This document shows positions 22,741 to 31,322 of a DNA stretch of 44,740 nt, piece after piece (positions within the stretch are counted from its first letter, which is position 1; each line of letters starts with the position of its first letter). The stretch comes from a virus, in IMG/VR virus record IMGVR_UViG_3300037808_001443, positions 1-44,740 of that record, one strand, 5' to 3'. Under the pieces are notes generated by a model, which saw only the letters and a program-made list of their open reading frames with translations, searched no databases and was not told the DNA's origin. The translations under genes were made by a program, and so were the position numbers.

Positions 22741-22926
22741 ATGAGGTATGCGAGCATAGAGAGAGCCGCGATAAGTGTGGAGGATGCGCACGTATATCTG
22801 CGCACAGTTGAGTGGAGCCCGGAAACGGGCGCCGAGTTGCGGCGCCGGTTGAATCTGATTCTTGCGGGGCTACCTGCGATAGAAGACGGACACGACCGCC
22901 CGCCCAGCAAAAAGTCGACCCGGTGA
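22741..22926 (+). CDS. Small protein, unknown (61 aa)
   Basis: ATG at 22741 after a weak GGGA. The sequence is protein-like: SIERAAISVEDAHVYLRTVE and AELRRRLNLILAGLPAIEDG, predicted as two helices. The 3' end overlaps the convergent fibre-operon gene by 57 bases. No function recognised. An opposite-strand frame at 22635-22946 with hydrophobic stretches is the alternative reading of this region. Confidence 0.5.
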   Translation: MRYASIERAAISVEDAHVYLRTVEWSPETGAELRRRLNLILAGLPAIEDGHDRPPSKKSTR

Positions 22927-23601
22927 GTCTCTGTGGTTCGTTGCACCCTTCACGATAATCTGGGGCGTCTCAGCCTCATCAGCGATTAGATGAGTCCGTG
23001 AGACTGTGACCATCCTCTCACTAAGAACCCTGCCACCCTGCGCAGCCACAAGGCAGCCGCGCTTCTCGTAATGGCCTCCAGTCGCCACGACAGCCCCACA
23101 CACACGAAACCAGATGCTGAGCGGGATCACACCGTCCAAGGTTTTGAACGGTGAGACCGTGTCGACTGTTATGGCTTCAATGATCGAGCCGGCAGGGATT
23201 ACGCAGCTCAAGTCTGTGGCCTTTAGTGAGTCAGGCATCAACCCGAGATCAAAGGCCGTCCCGGTGTAGCAGAGATCAACCTCAACCGCTTGCAGTTCGG
23301 GCTGTCGCCGTGCCGTCTTCTCGAGAGAGACTGACACGCGTCCAAGCGCGCGAGACCCTGACAGCCTGATCCCCTTGCCGGCTGACAACTCCAGCGTATG
23401 GGCTACGCCGTTCTGCCCGCCCTCGACTTCCTGATCGCCTGATATTGATCCCCCGTCTCTACTGAGCGCGACACGCCGGCAGAAGTCGCCGGACAGTGTG
23501 ACGTCTCCCTTGGTGTTAACGGTAAGATCGCCGCGCAGCTGCCGGCGGCTTGATCCAGCCTCACCGATGATTGAAAAGGTCCCTGGTCCTATGATTGTCA
23601 T
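22870..23601 (-). CDS. Virion-associated protein, last gene of fibre operon (243 aa)
   Basis: Starts with ATG at 23601 after AGGTGGGG. The protein is beta-rich and Gly/Ser-rich at the N-terminus (GEAGSSRRQLRGDLTVNTKG, SGDQEVEGGQNG) and has a C-terminal region of strands (IIVKGATNHRDSPGRLFAGR) ending VVSVFYRR. The segment CVIPAGSIIEAITVD resembles CVIPAGALGVDVERG in the 334-residue protein of the same operon, suggesting a shared small domain. Tail fibre accessory or head decoration is possible. Confidence 0.65.
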   Translation of the reverse strand: MTIIGPGTFSIIGEAGSSRRQLRGDLTVNTKGDVTLSGDFCRRVALSRDGGSISGDQEVEGGQNGVAHTLELSAGKGIRLSGSRALGRVSVSLEKTARRQPELQAVEVDLCYTGTAFDLGLMPDSLKATDLSCVIPAGSIIEAITVDTVSPFKTLDGVIPLSIWFRVCGAVVATGGHYEKRGCLVAAQGGRVLSERMVTVSRTHLIADEAETPQIIVKGATNHRDSPGRLFAGRAVVSVFYRR

Positions 23602-23625
23602 TGAATCCCCACCTGTAGAAGAGTA

Positions 23626-23650
23626 GCGCCCGCCCGTCGCAGGCGGGCGC
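23626..23650. terminator. 9-bp GC hairpin between fibre gene and next gene
   Basis: GCGCCCGCC and GGCGGGCGC form a perfect stem with a 7-base loop. Read leftward it follows the fibre stop codon and is followed by TACTCTTCTAC, so it may be a weak attenuator that lowers expression of the downstream gene. Confidence 0.55.
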
Positions 23651-23662
23651 CCTGGTCAACTC

Positions 23663-25984
23663 TTAGAAGACCATCCAGCCGGCGGTCGAATCGCCTACCA
23701 GCTTGATCGCAGAGTAACCATCATCAAGAACGAACGAGCCGGCGCCATCGATCGAAGTCGAGGAACCGCTAGCCGGTACGAGATTGACGGTGATCGCCTG
23801 ACCCAGTTGACCGACAAGGCCGTCACACTTGAGGATGATCTCCTTGCCTCCGTCGGCCCAGCTGAGAGAAGGCAGCTCGAGAGTGACGCTTGTCACGGGT
23901 GATCCGTTGAAGTCACCAAGCGAGGCGGTCTGAATGCGGTTGTACTTCTTGAGGGAAGTCCAGCTCATCGCCGTGTTGCCAAATCCGGACGGGCTCAAGG
24001 TGTATACCCCGTGCTTGATCCTGTCTTGGGTGAAGTCCCCGTATTCAATAAACGAGACCGAATCAGCCTCGCCGCTAGGGCTAGCCGACGGCCACGTCGT
24101 CGCCACTGGGATCGATTTCTTTGTCTCGGTGACGCTTCCCATCACATACCCGGCCGCAATGCGGTTGAGCGTGTGATCGTATGCCTGGACCTCTTCGCCG
24201 ATGGTCATGCCGTCGCGGAAGGAGTCGAGATCAGCCTGGATCACTGCGTCGGCTGCAGCGCGGGCGCCTGCTTCAGCGGTGTCAGCTGCAGCGAACTCAC
24301 TTCGCACGGCTGCTCGATCTGAGCTTGCCGAAGCCAAGCCTGAGTCTGCGTCGGATTCGTTTTGATCAACGTCAGACTGGACTGCGTCGATCGCGTTCTG
24401 GAGGGCCGTGTCTGCAGCCTGGCGATCGCTTGTCTCGGTTGCGAGGCTAGCGCTGATCGCTGCGTCAGCTGCAGCGAACTCACTTCGCACGGCTGCTCGA
24501 TCACTAGTCGCAGCCGCCAGGCCGGCGTCTGCGTCTGCTTCGTTCTGATTTACATCAGACTGAAGAGCAGCGATCGCCGAGTCGGCATCAGTCTCGTTCT
24601 GATTTACATCAGACTGGAGCGAGGCGATACTGGATATGATGCCGGTATCGGCCAGCTCGTAAGCGGCGACAACCTCCACCAGTGTGTCGAGATCAACGTC
24701 AGCGCCCGCCAGGATGGCGTCCACGCGTCCACGCTCGACCCCAATCTCGGAGGACAAGCCGGCGTCTGCTGCAGCGAACTCACCGCGCACAGCCGCTCGA
24801 TCTGAGGTTGCCGAAGCCAGACCTGCGTCCGCGTCTAGCTCGTTCTGATCGACGTCAGCTTGAAGGGCCGCGCGAATAGCCTCGACAGAGGCATCCCTTG
24901 CGGTTTCATTTGCCGCCATCTCTCCACGGATAGCGCCACGATCCGAAGTCGCTGAAGCCAGGCCAGCGTCTGCGTCGGATTCGTTTTGATCGACGTCAGA
25001 TTGAACCGCGTTGATCGCACCTTGGAGGGAGCTGTCCGCCGAAGCGCGCGCGCCTGCCTCCTCCAGGATCTTGTCTTCGAGCTTGCCTAGAGTGTCATAG
25101 TCCCCCGCAGCGTCACCGAGTAAAGCAGCGTCAGCTGCAGCGAACTCGGATCGAATCGCGCCGCGATCGGTGGAAGCCGAAGCCAGGCCGGCGTCTGCGT
25201 CGGATTCGTTTTGATCGACGTCAGACTGGAGGGCCGCGCGGATAGCTTCAACGGAAGCATTGCGGGCGGTCTCATTTGCAGACATCTCTGTACGAATGGC
25301 CGCGCGATCCGTTGTGCCGGCAGACAGTCCAGAGTCGCAGTCCAGCTCATTCTGATCGACGTCTGCCTGAATGGCAGCCTCAGCAGCCTGAGCGCGGGCG
25401 CTCTCGGTGTTAAGGGCGCCCGTTTGATTGCTGGCCAGGGTGGTGATCGCGTTGTCGAGGTTGTTGTCTTCAGCTTGGAAGGCCGCGACGATCTCGGTCA
25501 TGCTGTCGAGTGCTGCCGGGTCGGTATTCGAGACCACGTTGTCAATCCGTGAGCCCAGGGCGGCCTCTGCGGCAAGGGCTCGCGCCTGCTCTGTGCTGTC
25601 GCCGGCGGCGAACTCGGATCGAATCGCGGCGCGGTCAGCGTCTCCATCTAGCTCATTCTGATCGACGTCTGCCTGGATGGAGGCCTCTGCAGCCAAGGCG
25701 CGCGCCTCTTCGGCGCTAACAGCCGTAGAGCGGGCGGATGCCTCTGCGCTAACCTGGCCGTCTACGTAACCCTTGCGGGCGGCTTGACCGTCGCTTACGG
25801 GGTCCTGATCAAGGGTGATGACGTTGTCACCCATCGAGACGTCAGAGACCTGAAGATCGCCGAGCTCGAGAACGCCCTCGAGCGCCTCCTCGTGTTGTGT
25901 GACTGACTGGGCATTGATACGCGCGTTTGCGAATTCGCCCGTAGTGATATCGCTCGCTCTACGCGGGCCGGCTTTATATGCCAT
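23663..25984 (-). CDS. Tail fibre with eight-fold coiled-coil repeat (773 aa)
   Basis: The start at 25984 (MAYKAGPRR) follows CAGGAG; a longer frame upstream is ignored. Residues about 100-560 contain eight copies of a unit built around QSDVDQNESDADAGLAS, usually followed by SDRAAVRSEFAAADA, typical of a trimeric coiled-coil shaft. The C-terminal part is a beta domain and ends SFVLDDGYSAIKLVGDSTAG before WMVF, a tip shared with the neighbouring 183-residue protein. It would bind the host surface. The repeats make the DNA at 24240-25700 internally redundant and recombination-prone. Confidence 0.82.
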   Translation of the reverse strand: MAYKAGPRRASDITTGEFANARINAQSVTQHEEALEGVLELGDLQVSDVSMGDNVITLDQDPVSDGQAARKGYVDGQVSAEASARSTAVSAEEARALAAEASIQADVDQNELDGDADRAAIRSEFAAGDSTEQARALAAEAALGSRIDNVVSNTDPAALDSMTEIVAAFQAEDNNLDNAITTLASNQTGALNTESARAQAAEAAIQADVDQNELDCDSGLSAGTTDRAAIRTEMSANETARNASVEAIRAALQSDVDQNESDADAGLASASTDRGAIRSEFAAADAALLGDAAGDYDTLGKLEDKILEEAGARASADSSLQGAINAVQSDVDQNESDADAGLASATSDRGAIRGEMAANETARDASVEAIRAALQADVDQNELDADAGLASATSDRAAVRGEFAAADAGLSSEIGVERGRVDAILAGADVDLDTLVEVVAAYELADTGIISSIASLQSDVNQNETDADSAIAALQSDVNQNEADADAGLAAATSDRAAVRSEFAAADAAISASLATETSDRQAADTALQNAIDAVQSDVDQNESDADSGLASASSDRAAVRSEFAAADTAEAGARAAADAVIQADLDSFRDGMTIGEEVQAYDHTLNRIAAGYVMGSVTETKKSIPVATTWPSASPSGEADSVSFIEYGDFTQDRIKHGVYTLSPSGFGNTAMSWTSLKKYNRIQTASLGDFNGSPVTSVTLELPSLSWADGGKEIILKCDGLVGQLGQAITVNLVPASGSSTSIDGAGSFVLDDGYSAIKLVGDSTAGWMVF
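24240..25700. repeat. Internal coding repeats of the fibre shaft
   Basis: Related segments such as TTTTGATCGACGTCAGACTG (and variants with GATCAACGTC or GATTTACATC) recur eight times, each with surrounding similarity of 60-100 bases (for example GTCAGCTGCAGCGAACTC). Copies are similar but not identical, consistent with expansion and divergence. Confidence 0.85.
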
Positions 25985-26021
25985 TGATGGCTCTCCTGGT
26001 TTTGCGGTGGGGTGCCGCTGG

Positions 26022-26573
26022 TTAAAATATCCAGTAGACCGCGCCGTCACTCTGCAAGCTGATCGCGCTGAGCGGATCATCCAATACAAAGCTCGCAGCC
26101 CGGTCTATCTCCCCACCTCCGTCGGCCGTTATAGTTATTGATCCCGAGGTCTGTCCGTCGTGTTTGATTACGAATTGACGACCAGGGGCGGCTGACGCGT
26201 CCGGCAATATAATTGTAACCGCGCCGGCGCCCGTATCAACCAAGAGAAAGAACTGATTCTCTGTGACGTTGATCGGGTTCTGAGCCGGTGCCGTCTGGCT
26301 CACCGGGAAAGTGAGCACGGCCCCCCCTCCATCGTAGACGGTAAGCCCGCGCGCGCCCCCTACATTGAGACGGAACTCATCGTCAGCAGAGATCAGGACA
26401 TAAGAATCAGTCGCGTCGATCTTTGTTGATCCATCGACGATCACCCGAGCGCGCGAACTCTCAAGCCGCACAAGCGAGTCCTGCTCTGGATCGCTGCCAA
26501 CGACGTCACCGTGAGCAACCACGACCGGCCCCGCGAAGCGGTTGCCCGGTGGCTGATAAGTGCCTCGCCCCAT
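26022..26573 (-). CDS. Short tail fibre / tip protein (183 aa)
   Basis: The start at 26573 follows GAGAGGAG. The protein is beta-structured (SGSITITADGGGEIDRAASF, NQFFLLVDTGAGAVTIILPD) and ends with SFVLDDPLSAISLQSDGAVY followed by WIF. The last 28 residues match the end of the adjacent 773-residue fibre (IDGAGSFVLDD...W.VF), so the two genes share a C-terminal tip module. Probably a second receptor-facing or fibre-capping protein. Confidence 0.75.
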   Translation of the reverse strand: MGRGTYQPPGNRFAGPVVVAHGDVVGSDPEQDSLVRLESSRARVIVDGSTKIDATDSYVLISADDEFRLNVGGARGLTVYDGGGAVLTFPVSQTAPAQNPINVTENQFFLLVDTGAGAVTIILPDASAAPGRQFVIKHDGQTSGSITITADGGGEIDRAASFVLDDPLSAISLQSDGAVYWIF

Positions 26574-26619
26574 GATCAGATCTCCTCTCAATCTCCTGCG
26601 GACTGCCTAAAAAAAAGAA

Positions 26620-26652
26620 GCAGCTCGCGCTTAAATTTGGCCGCCTTTTGTT
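26620..26652 (-). repeat. Dispersed repeat, diverged copy E
   Basis: Read on the - strand, AACAAAAGGCGGCC followed by AAATTTAAGCGCGAGCTGC matches the coding copy at 39507-39550 with a few differences. Followed by CTTCTTTTTTTT, which may act as a terminator tail. Confidence 0.6.
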
Positions 26653-26679
26653 ATCCCTAGCCTCAAACAGTGCCGATCT

Positions 26680-26712
26680 CGCGCTGTTTTCTGCTGCAGC
26701 TCGCGCAAAAAA
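26680..26712 (-). repeat. Dispersed hairpin repeat, copy C
   Basis: Read on the - strand: T6, GCGCGAGCTGCAGCAG, AAAACAGCGCG, then AGATCGGC. It differs from copy A by one base in 33. CGC-GCTG and CAGC-GCG pair with a two-base bulge around a CAGCAGAAAA loop. Confidence 0.78.
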
Positions 26713-26725
26713 GAGCCGCCCGCGA

Positions 26726-27091
26726 CTACCACGGCGCCTCTGATGCGGTCTTGTAGGACCGGACCAGAACCTTGATTGAACCGTCCGCCGAACCCCTGAC
26801 CGCTATGACGTCGATCCCTCTGAGTTTATCCAGCGTTAGCACCCCCCCCGGCTCAACCTCGAAGCCAAGAGTCGCCGGTGTATCAGCGGCGGGCGGGGCT
26901 TTTAGGATCACATATGCAGACCCGTCTGACTGATACCTGTTTTCAATGGTAATCGATGCGACATCACGCCCCGGTCTGTAGGTCGTCATGTTGGGGCCTA
27001 CGTCGCCCAGCTGAAGGATCGACCAGCTCGCCGCGTTGAAAGACTGGACGGCGTGCGCGACGGCTGCGATCTCTATGTCTCGTATGCTCAT
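26726..27091 (-). CDS. Structural protein, unknown (121 aa)
   Basis: The ATG at 27091 (MSIRDIEIAAV) has GGTGA just upstream; an alternative ATG at 27106 overlaps the previous gene. The protein is a small beta-rich chain (DVASITIENRYQSDGSAYVI, GGVLTLDKLRGIDVIAVRGS) ending in SYKTASEAPW. Located between two virion proteins of the fibre operon; head-tail or fibre-base component is possible. Confidence 0.65.
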   Translation of the reverse strand: MSIRDIEIAAVAHAVQSFNAASWSILQLGDVGPNMTTYRPGRDVASITIENRYQSDGSAYVILKAPPAADTPATLGFEVEPGGVLTLDKLRGIDVIAVRGSADGSIKVLVRSYKTASEAPW

Positions 27092-27095
27092 CAAG

Positions 27096-28100
27096 TCACC
27101 GATCATCCGACTGGTTGAGGGTGTAGCGCTTGCGAGTTAAGTCCGTGTCATAGTCCGCCGTGATGGCTGATGAGTTGCTCACGGCCAAGCCAACCAAGCC
27201 AACGGCCGGGGCGGCTGGGGCAACGTCGATCGCCCCGTCGTCGTCTGCGTCGATGAAATGCAGCCGCCGGGCCTGCCGATCAAACTCGGCATCAGCAAGC
27301 GTGGCCATTCGATCAGGGTCGAGGTTTGGAGCGTACCCAGTGAGCGCGATCATCTCGGCGGCCTTGTAAGCGTGCGCCGTGCGCCACTGTGATCCAAGTG
27401 TCTGATCCGCAAAGACGGAGTCAGGCAAGACGCCCTCAACGAGATCAAGGATCGGCACCATGTCGATCATGGGCTGCCACCCGTCACGATTCGCGGGGCG
27501 TGTCTGCTCGAGTTGGGGGACCAGTGTCTTTAACTCTCGAGCAGTCAACCCTGTGTTGAATGGGGCCTGAACAACGCGCAGCCGCCCGCGCTCGGTCTTG
27601 ATCTCGCCGGCCCCTAGATTCGTGCCGGCCGGGTCTGGATCATAATGATAGGTGATCTCATAGAAGCCCCCGCGCTCCACGTCCACGCCAAGCGCACCGG
27701 CTGGGATTACACAGGTGTAGACGTTGTTGATGATGACACCCTCGACGCCTTGAGGGATGGAATGAGGGAGCGGCTCAGCTAGATGGAGATGTGGACCCGC
27801 TGGGTCGTAATGGCTGACCCTCACAGCGAACTGTCCGAGCCCCTTGAAGTACAGAAATGCGTCGCCGCCGATATCGCCAACCAGGCCAGCCCATTCAGCT
27901 GAATCGACAGCCGCAACCTCAAGCCGGCTGCGATCAGCTACCTGCACCACGCTGACCTCGTCACGCTTTGCGGAGAGGGCGATCGACACGTCAAAGCCTC
28001 CCGACACCAAGCGCAAGCTCGGAGGGGCGACATCTAAACGGGGCAGCAGGTGAGGCGACCACCGGAAGCTCGTGTCTCTGTTAATCACTGTCTGTATCAT
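27096..28100 (-). CDS. Virion structural protein, unknown (334 aa)
   Basis: ATGA overlap with the MuF-like gene stop. Beta-rich N-terminal two thirds (FDVSIALSAKRDEVSVVQVA, VRVSHYDPAGPHLHLAEPLP, VYTCVIPAGALGVDVERGGF) and a helical C-terminal part (LADAEFDRQARRLHFIDADD). The Cys-Val-Ile-Pro-Ala-Gly box is shared with the 243-residue gene of the same operon. Probably an adaptor or decoration protein. Confidence 0.65.
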   Translation of the reverse strand: MIQTVINRDTSFRWSPHLLPRLDVAPPSLRLVSGGFDVSIALSAKRDEVSVVQVADRSRLEVAAVDSAEWAGLVGDIGGDAFLYFKGLGQFAVRVSHYDPAGPHLHLAEPLPHSIPQGVEGVIINNVYTCVIPAGALGVDVERGGFYEITYHYDPDPAGTNLGAGEIKTERGRLRVVQAPFNTGLTARELKTLVPQLEQTRPANRDGWQPMIDMVPILDLVEGVLPDSVFADQTLGSQWRTAHAYKAAEMIALTGYAPNLDPDRMATLADAEFDRQARRLHFIDADDDGAIDVAPAAPAVGLVGLAVSNSSAITADYDTDLTRKRYTLNQSDDR

Positions 28101-29053
28101 TTTCGACCTCTGCGGCGCCCGAAGGCATTCGCTCTAGTTATGTCTGACTGTGTGCCCCGAGTTAACCCTAGAGCCTTGATCTGATCGGCTGTGCCCGGCA
28201 TGGGCAAAACACGGTGTCGGCAGTTATAACCGCCGCCCATGATCCGAGGGCTGACCCCTTGGCCATTGTCTAACTTGTTGAACTCTTTAGCCTTGAAAAA
28301 CTTCCCCGCGACGGCGTCACAGAATCCGCGCGTAGCACCGTCGAGCGGGCCGATGTAAGCCAAGAACATTTGATCGTCTGGATCGATAGATTTCCGGATC
28401 ACCTCTTGGGTGAACCGGTGAGACTCTGCGAGAGCCGTGCGCGCCTCGGTCGTCGCCCTGTTTACGCTCGCGCCGGTGGTGTCAACTATGTCTACAGCCA
28501 GGCGCTCCATGCTTTGAAATGTTAGGTTGGCCGTGAGGCCTCGCTTGATTCTCTGGGCCGTCGCTGAGCTGAACGCCCCAACAGTATCAGGAAAGAGGAC
28601 CCCCTCGACATACCCGCCCAGAAGCGCCTCGGCTGCAGTTGTGTCGAGAGCCCCGACAGTAGGCAGGCCGGCGGCCGCCATCGTCCTCTCTGAAGCGCCC
28701 GCCAGATCAGCGAACGCGGCGCCGAGTATTGATCTCGAACGATCAAGCCCTGACGCCTCCACTAACTCCATGATCTCAGATAGGGCCACAGACATGACCG
28801 ACGCGCGCAGCGCGGCGCCGTCACCCATCATCGCCCCTAGTCGGCGCTCGAAGCTGGTCCCCCCGACCATAATCCCGTCATCACCATCAGGGAGGACAAC
28901 AGAATCAGGATCCACACCAAGCGACGCCCCGACGCGGCGGCCAAGATTATCTGCAAGAGCCAGAAGGCTCTCCTGATAACGCTCGATCGCCTTCTCATGG
29001 ATCAGCCCGCCGCGCTCGAGCATGCGGCGCACATCCGGCGGCAGGTTGTCCAC
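28097..29053 (-). CDS. MuF-like minor head protein (318 aa)
   Basis: The helical N-terminal half (HEKAIERYQESLLALADNLG) is followed by the MuF-type C-terminal box: FLAYIGPLDGATRGFCDAVA and then GGGYNCRHRVLPM, where the family has a D..TR..C...G......P..CRC-like pattern. Members sit inside the head near the portal and aid head morphogenesis. It is two genes downstream of the major capsid gene. Confidence 0.72.
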   Translation of the reverse strand: MDNLPPDVRRMLERGGLIHEKAIERYQESLLALADNLGRRVGASLGVDPDSVVLPDGDDGIMVGGTSFERRLGAMMGDGAALRASVMSVALSEIMELVEASGLDRSRSILGAAFADLAGASERTMAAAGLPTVGALDTTAAEALLGGYVEGVLFPDTVGAFSSATAQRIKRGLTANLTFQSMERLAVDIVDTTGASVNRATTEARTALAESHRFTQEVIRKSIDPDDQMFLAYIGPLDGATRGFCDAVAGKFFKAKEFNKLDNGQGVSPRIMGGGYNCRHRVLPMPGTADQIKALGLTRGTQSDITRANAFGRRRGRK

Positions 29054-29056
29054 TTG

Positions 29057-29524
29057 TCACCCCTCTGTGATGTACTTCAGCGCAACCTCTGCGAGCTGTT
29101 TAGATGACAGCCCCTTGATCACCGCGTCGGCCTTAGAGGCACCTAGCTTGCGCCCTGTGATCTCTTTGGCTATCCGCTTACGCTTTGAGTGGTGCAAACG
29201 GAGCACCTGCTCAACCGTTGGCGGCTCCACGTTAATCGGATCAGACTGCTCGGCATCTTCGGCCGGCTGATCGATCGTGTCGGCCTCTAGAAAATCCCCC
29301 GGCATAGCGTCAGCCACTACGGGCATCGGTGGGGAGGGTGTAGAAGACGCTACACCGGGGAAACCTTTTGCCGGTGCGGCGACCGGGACCAGTAGCCCCG
29401 GCCGTAACCGCTCCAGCTCGTTCGCTCGGTGCTGATTGAGCCAGCAACGACGCCCAATATTCACGACCTCCCCACGGTCATCGATAAGAACCTGACGGCC
29501 CTTATTTACGTACTCAATCAGCAT
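29057..29524 (-). CDS. Head protein of unknown function (155 aa)
   Basis: Located between capsid and MuF-like genes. It starts with a basic, beta-like stretch (VNKGRQVLIDDRGEVVNIGR), has an acidic/Pro-rich middle (STPSPPMPVVADAMPGDFLE) and a basic C-terminal helix domain (LHHSKRKRIAKEITGRKLGA). Possibly a head completion or adaptor protein; no family recognised. Confidence 0.6.
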   Translation of the reverse strand: MLIEYVNKGRQVLIDDRGEVVNIGRRCWLNQHRANELERLRPGLLVPVAAPAKGFPGVASSTPSPPMPVVADAMPGDFLEADTIDQPAEDAEQSDPINVEPPTVEQVLRLHHSKRKRIAKEITGRKLGASKADAVIKGLSSKQLAEVALKYITEG

Positions 29525-29532
29525 GCCGCCCC

Positions 29533-30621
29533 CTAGAAGAGGTTATGAACGATGGAACCCTTGCCAGGCTGCAGGGCGACCATCTGCGCGATGGTGTCAA
29601 CAGTGCAGAGAAGGTTCTGAGCCCCTGTAGGCGCGTCTGGTCCGATGTCTGAGTTCATCAGCTTGGTAGAGACCATGCAGAAGGATCCAGAGCCGGAGAG
29701 AACGCGAGGCGTAGCGCCGGGTCGGATGCTAAAGTCTACATCACCAGCGTGACCCATCCAGCAGCGATCATCGCGCCAGATGTAAGCGGGGCCGGCTGCG
29801 TCAGGCTGGTGAACACCAGCAGCCACGACGACATCCTCAAAGCCCAGATGCTGCTTGAGTACCTCGGTTACATGCGATTGTGGGGCAACGCTCATACCGT
29901 TGAAAGCGGCGACGCCGGCCGCAGTGTCACCGACTACGATACGGCTCAAGACCTGAGGATCCTGCTGGAGCTTCTCCATGGTCTTTTGTGAGATCACGAT
30001 CGTGTTGATCGGGCTGAACGCAGAGAGGCGCATAGCGTTGACGGCCTGCTGGAGCTTCTCCATGGTTGAGTTCGACGCGCCGAGCGCGCCGGCACCTAGA
30101 TCGTTCTGCCAGTCAACTTCGCCCCAGCCGCCGGTGGTGTGGGCTCCGTTAGCCTCTGCGGCGAGAGCGCAGAAGAAGTCAGACGCGTACGTCTCAAGCT
30201 TGATCCAAACCGAGCTGGCAGCTTGACGCGCCAGGCTCAACTCCTCCTCACTTGTGAAACCGTTGTTCACGTATTCGAGCTTTTCGGTCGCTTGGCCGCT
30301 GAACTGCTTCAGATCGAAATTGACAGCGGTGAGCGGGTAACGCTCGGAGCTTACGCGAGCCGTTCCGATATCTTGTGCGACGCTTTGACCAGCAGCAGCG
30401 CCAAGGGTGTCACGCTCAGCGCGAACCATGATAGCGCCAGCAAGAGATCCGGGGGTCCCGCTGGTGTCAATGCTACGCCCGCGAGCGATGCCGCCCTCGG
30501 GTGTTACCGGGAGACCGAACAGGGTCGGATAAGCGAAACCAGCACCGATGGAAGGCGCGGGATCAATGAGTGCGTCACGAATGATGACGCGCGGATTCAG
30601 CTGTTCATATGTAGCTGCCAT
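29533..30621 (-). CDS. Major capsid protein (362 aa)
   Basis: It follows the protease/scaffold gene, as in HK97- and Mu-type head modules. Features: an N-terminal arm rich in Pro/Gly (NPRVIIRDALIDPAPSIGAG), an ERYPLTAVNFDLKQFSGQAT beta region, helices LARQAASSVWIKLETYASDF, and a C-terminal part with SIRPGATPRVLSGSGSFCMV and strands typical of the HK97-like fold. TMEKLQQ occurs twice (35 residues apart) and is encoded by an identical 18-base stretch in both places. Identification is by position and size; it is well supported by the neighbouring genes. Confidence 0.78.
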   Translation of the reverse strand: MAATYEQLNPRVIIRDALIDPAPSIGAGFAYPTLFGLPVTPEGGIARGRSIDTSGTPGSLAGAIMVRAERDTLGAAAGQSVAQDIGTARVSSERYPLTAVNFDLKQFSGQATEKLEYVNNGFTSEEELSLARQAASSVWIKLETYASDFFCALAAEANGAHTTGGWGEVDWQNDLGAGALGASNSTMEKLQQAVNAMRLSAFSPINTIVISQKTMEKLQQDPQVLSRIVVGDTAAGVAAFNGMSVAPQSHVTEVLKQHLGFEDVVVAAGVHQPDAAGPAYIWRDDRCWMGHAGDVDFSIRPGATPRVLSGSGSFCMVSTKLMNSDIGPDAPTGAQNLLCTVDTIAQMVALQPGKGSIVHNLF

Positions 30622-30626
30622 GATTG

Positions 30627-31322
30627 TTACTCTCCGTAAACTGCGAGGGCGAGATCAGGACGCTCCGCGCGTGCCAACTCGTAAGCCTCTGAAAATGTGT
30701 TTGCCTTGCCTTCTCGGCGGGCCGTGTTAGCAATCCGTGACAGCTCGTTAGCCGCGTCACCCTTTGAGACGTCAGCGACAATCTCAACGCCTGCGACGTC
30801 AGAGCCTGGCGCGGTGTCAGTCGTCACGATGTTGCCGGTTGGGATAGCCTCGAGCAGAGCCGAGACGATCGCAGGGTTCGCCCGCGCGCTGCTCATGATC
30901 TCATCGTTGAACGTAAAGTCAGCAGCGACCGCACCGCGCTCTTTCGCAGCGGTGAGGGCGGTGGTGATGAGGTCGTCCGGGTTCAGAGTCTCACGAGAGG
31001 CCAGGGCATCCCGTGCAAGCTCGACCTGAGTAGCGACGCCAGACAGGAGGGCGGTCCGATAGAATGATCGCTCTGTGTCGTTGTTGAAGTCGTGCTTCTC
31101 GAGATCAGCATCAACGGCCAGCTCAGCAGCAACCCGCGCCCGCTGGTCTGCTTCTGCGGTGAAGCGTGCAAGCTCAATGCCTGCGGCCTCTAGGTCCTTG
31201 TTGATTTCGCCGATCTTTTCGGTCAGCTTCTCGACTCCGTCAACCTCGTTAAGTCCGGCCGCATTGAATAGCGCCTCAGCCTCATCGGTTCCCCGAGCGA
31301 GCAATACAGATAATTTTGACAT
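30627..31322 (-). CDS. Nested scaffold protein (231 aa)
   Basis: An in-frame ATG at 31322 within the protease gene follows GAGGGcaag with good spacing and begins at the exact start of the scaffold-like region (MSKLSVLLARGTDEAEALFN). The 231 residues are acidic, helical and predicted coiled coil. The arrangement is like lambda C/Nu3, where an internal start gives separate scaffold. Evidence is sequence-only. Confidence 0.6.
   Translation of the reverse strand: MSKLSVLLARGTDEAEALFNAAGLNEVDGVEKLTEKIGEINKDLEAAGIELARFTAEADQRARVAAELAVDADLEKHDFNNDTERSFYRTALLSGVATQVELARDALASRETLNPDDLITTALTAAKERGAVAADFTFNDEIMSSARANPAIVSALLEAIPTGNIVTTDTAPGSDVAGVEIVADVSKGDAANELSRIANTARREGKANTFSEAYELARAERPDLALAVYGE

Larger units (their letters stand above)
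26592..26725. other. Intergenic region made of repeat remnants
   Basis: Between two leftward genes. It contains dispersed repeat copy C (26680-26712) directly after a stop codon and T6, and a diverged copy E (26620-26652) followed on the - strand by T8. Copy E translates, in one frame, to QKAAKFKREL, similar to QKAAEIKREL in the HTH gene at 39290-39877. No intact gene. Confidence 0.7.

Noticed and set aside
22635-22946. 103-residue - strand frame with hydrophobic stretches
   Set aside because: Would overlap the last codons of the preceding gene heavily, lacks a ribosome site, and lies antisense to a more protein-like 61-residue frame. Kept only as an alternative.
24240-25700. CRISPR array suggested by regular repeats
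   Set aside because: Repeats are coding, in frame, diverged and part of a coiled-coil fibre; spacers are not unique sequences of constant length.
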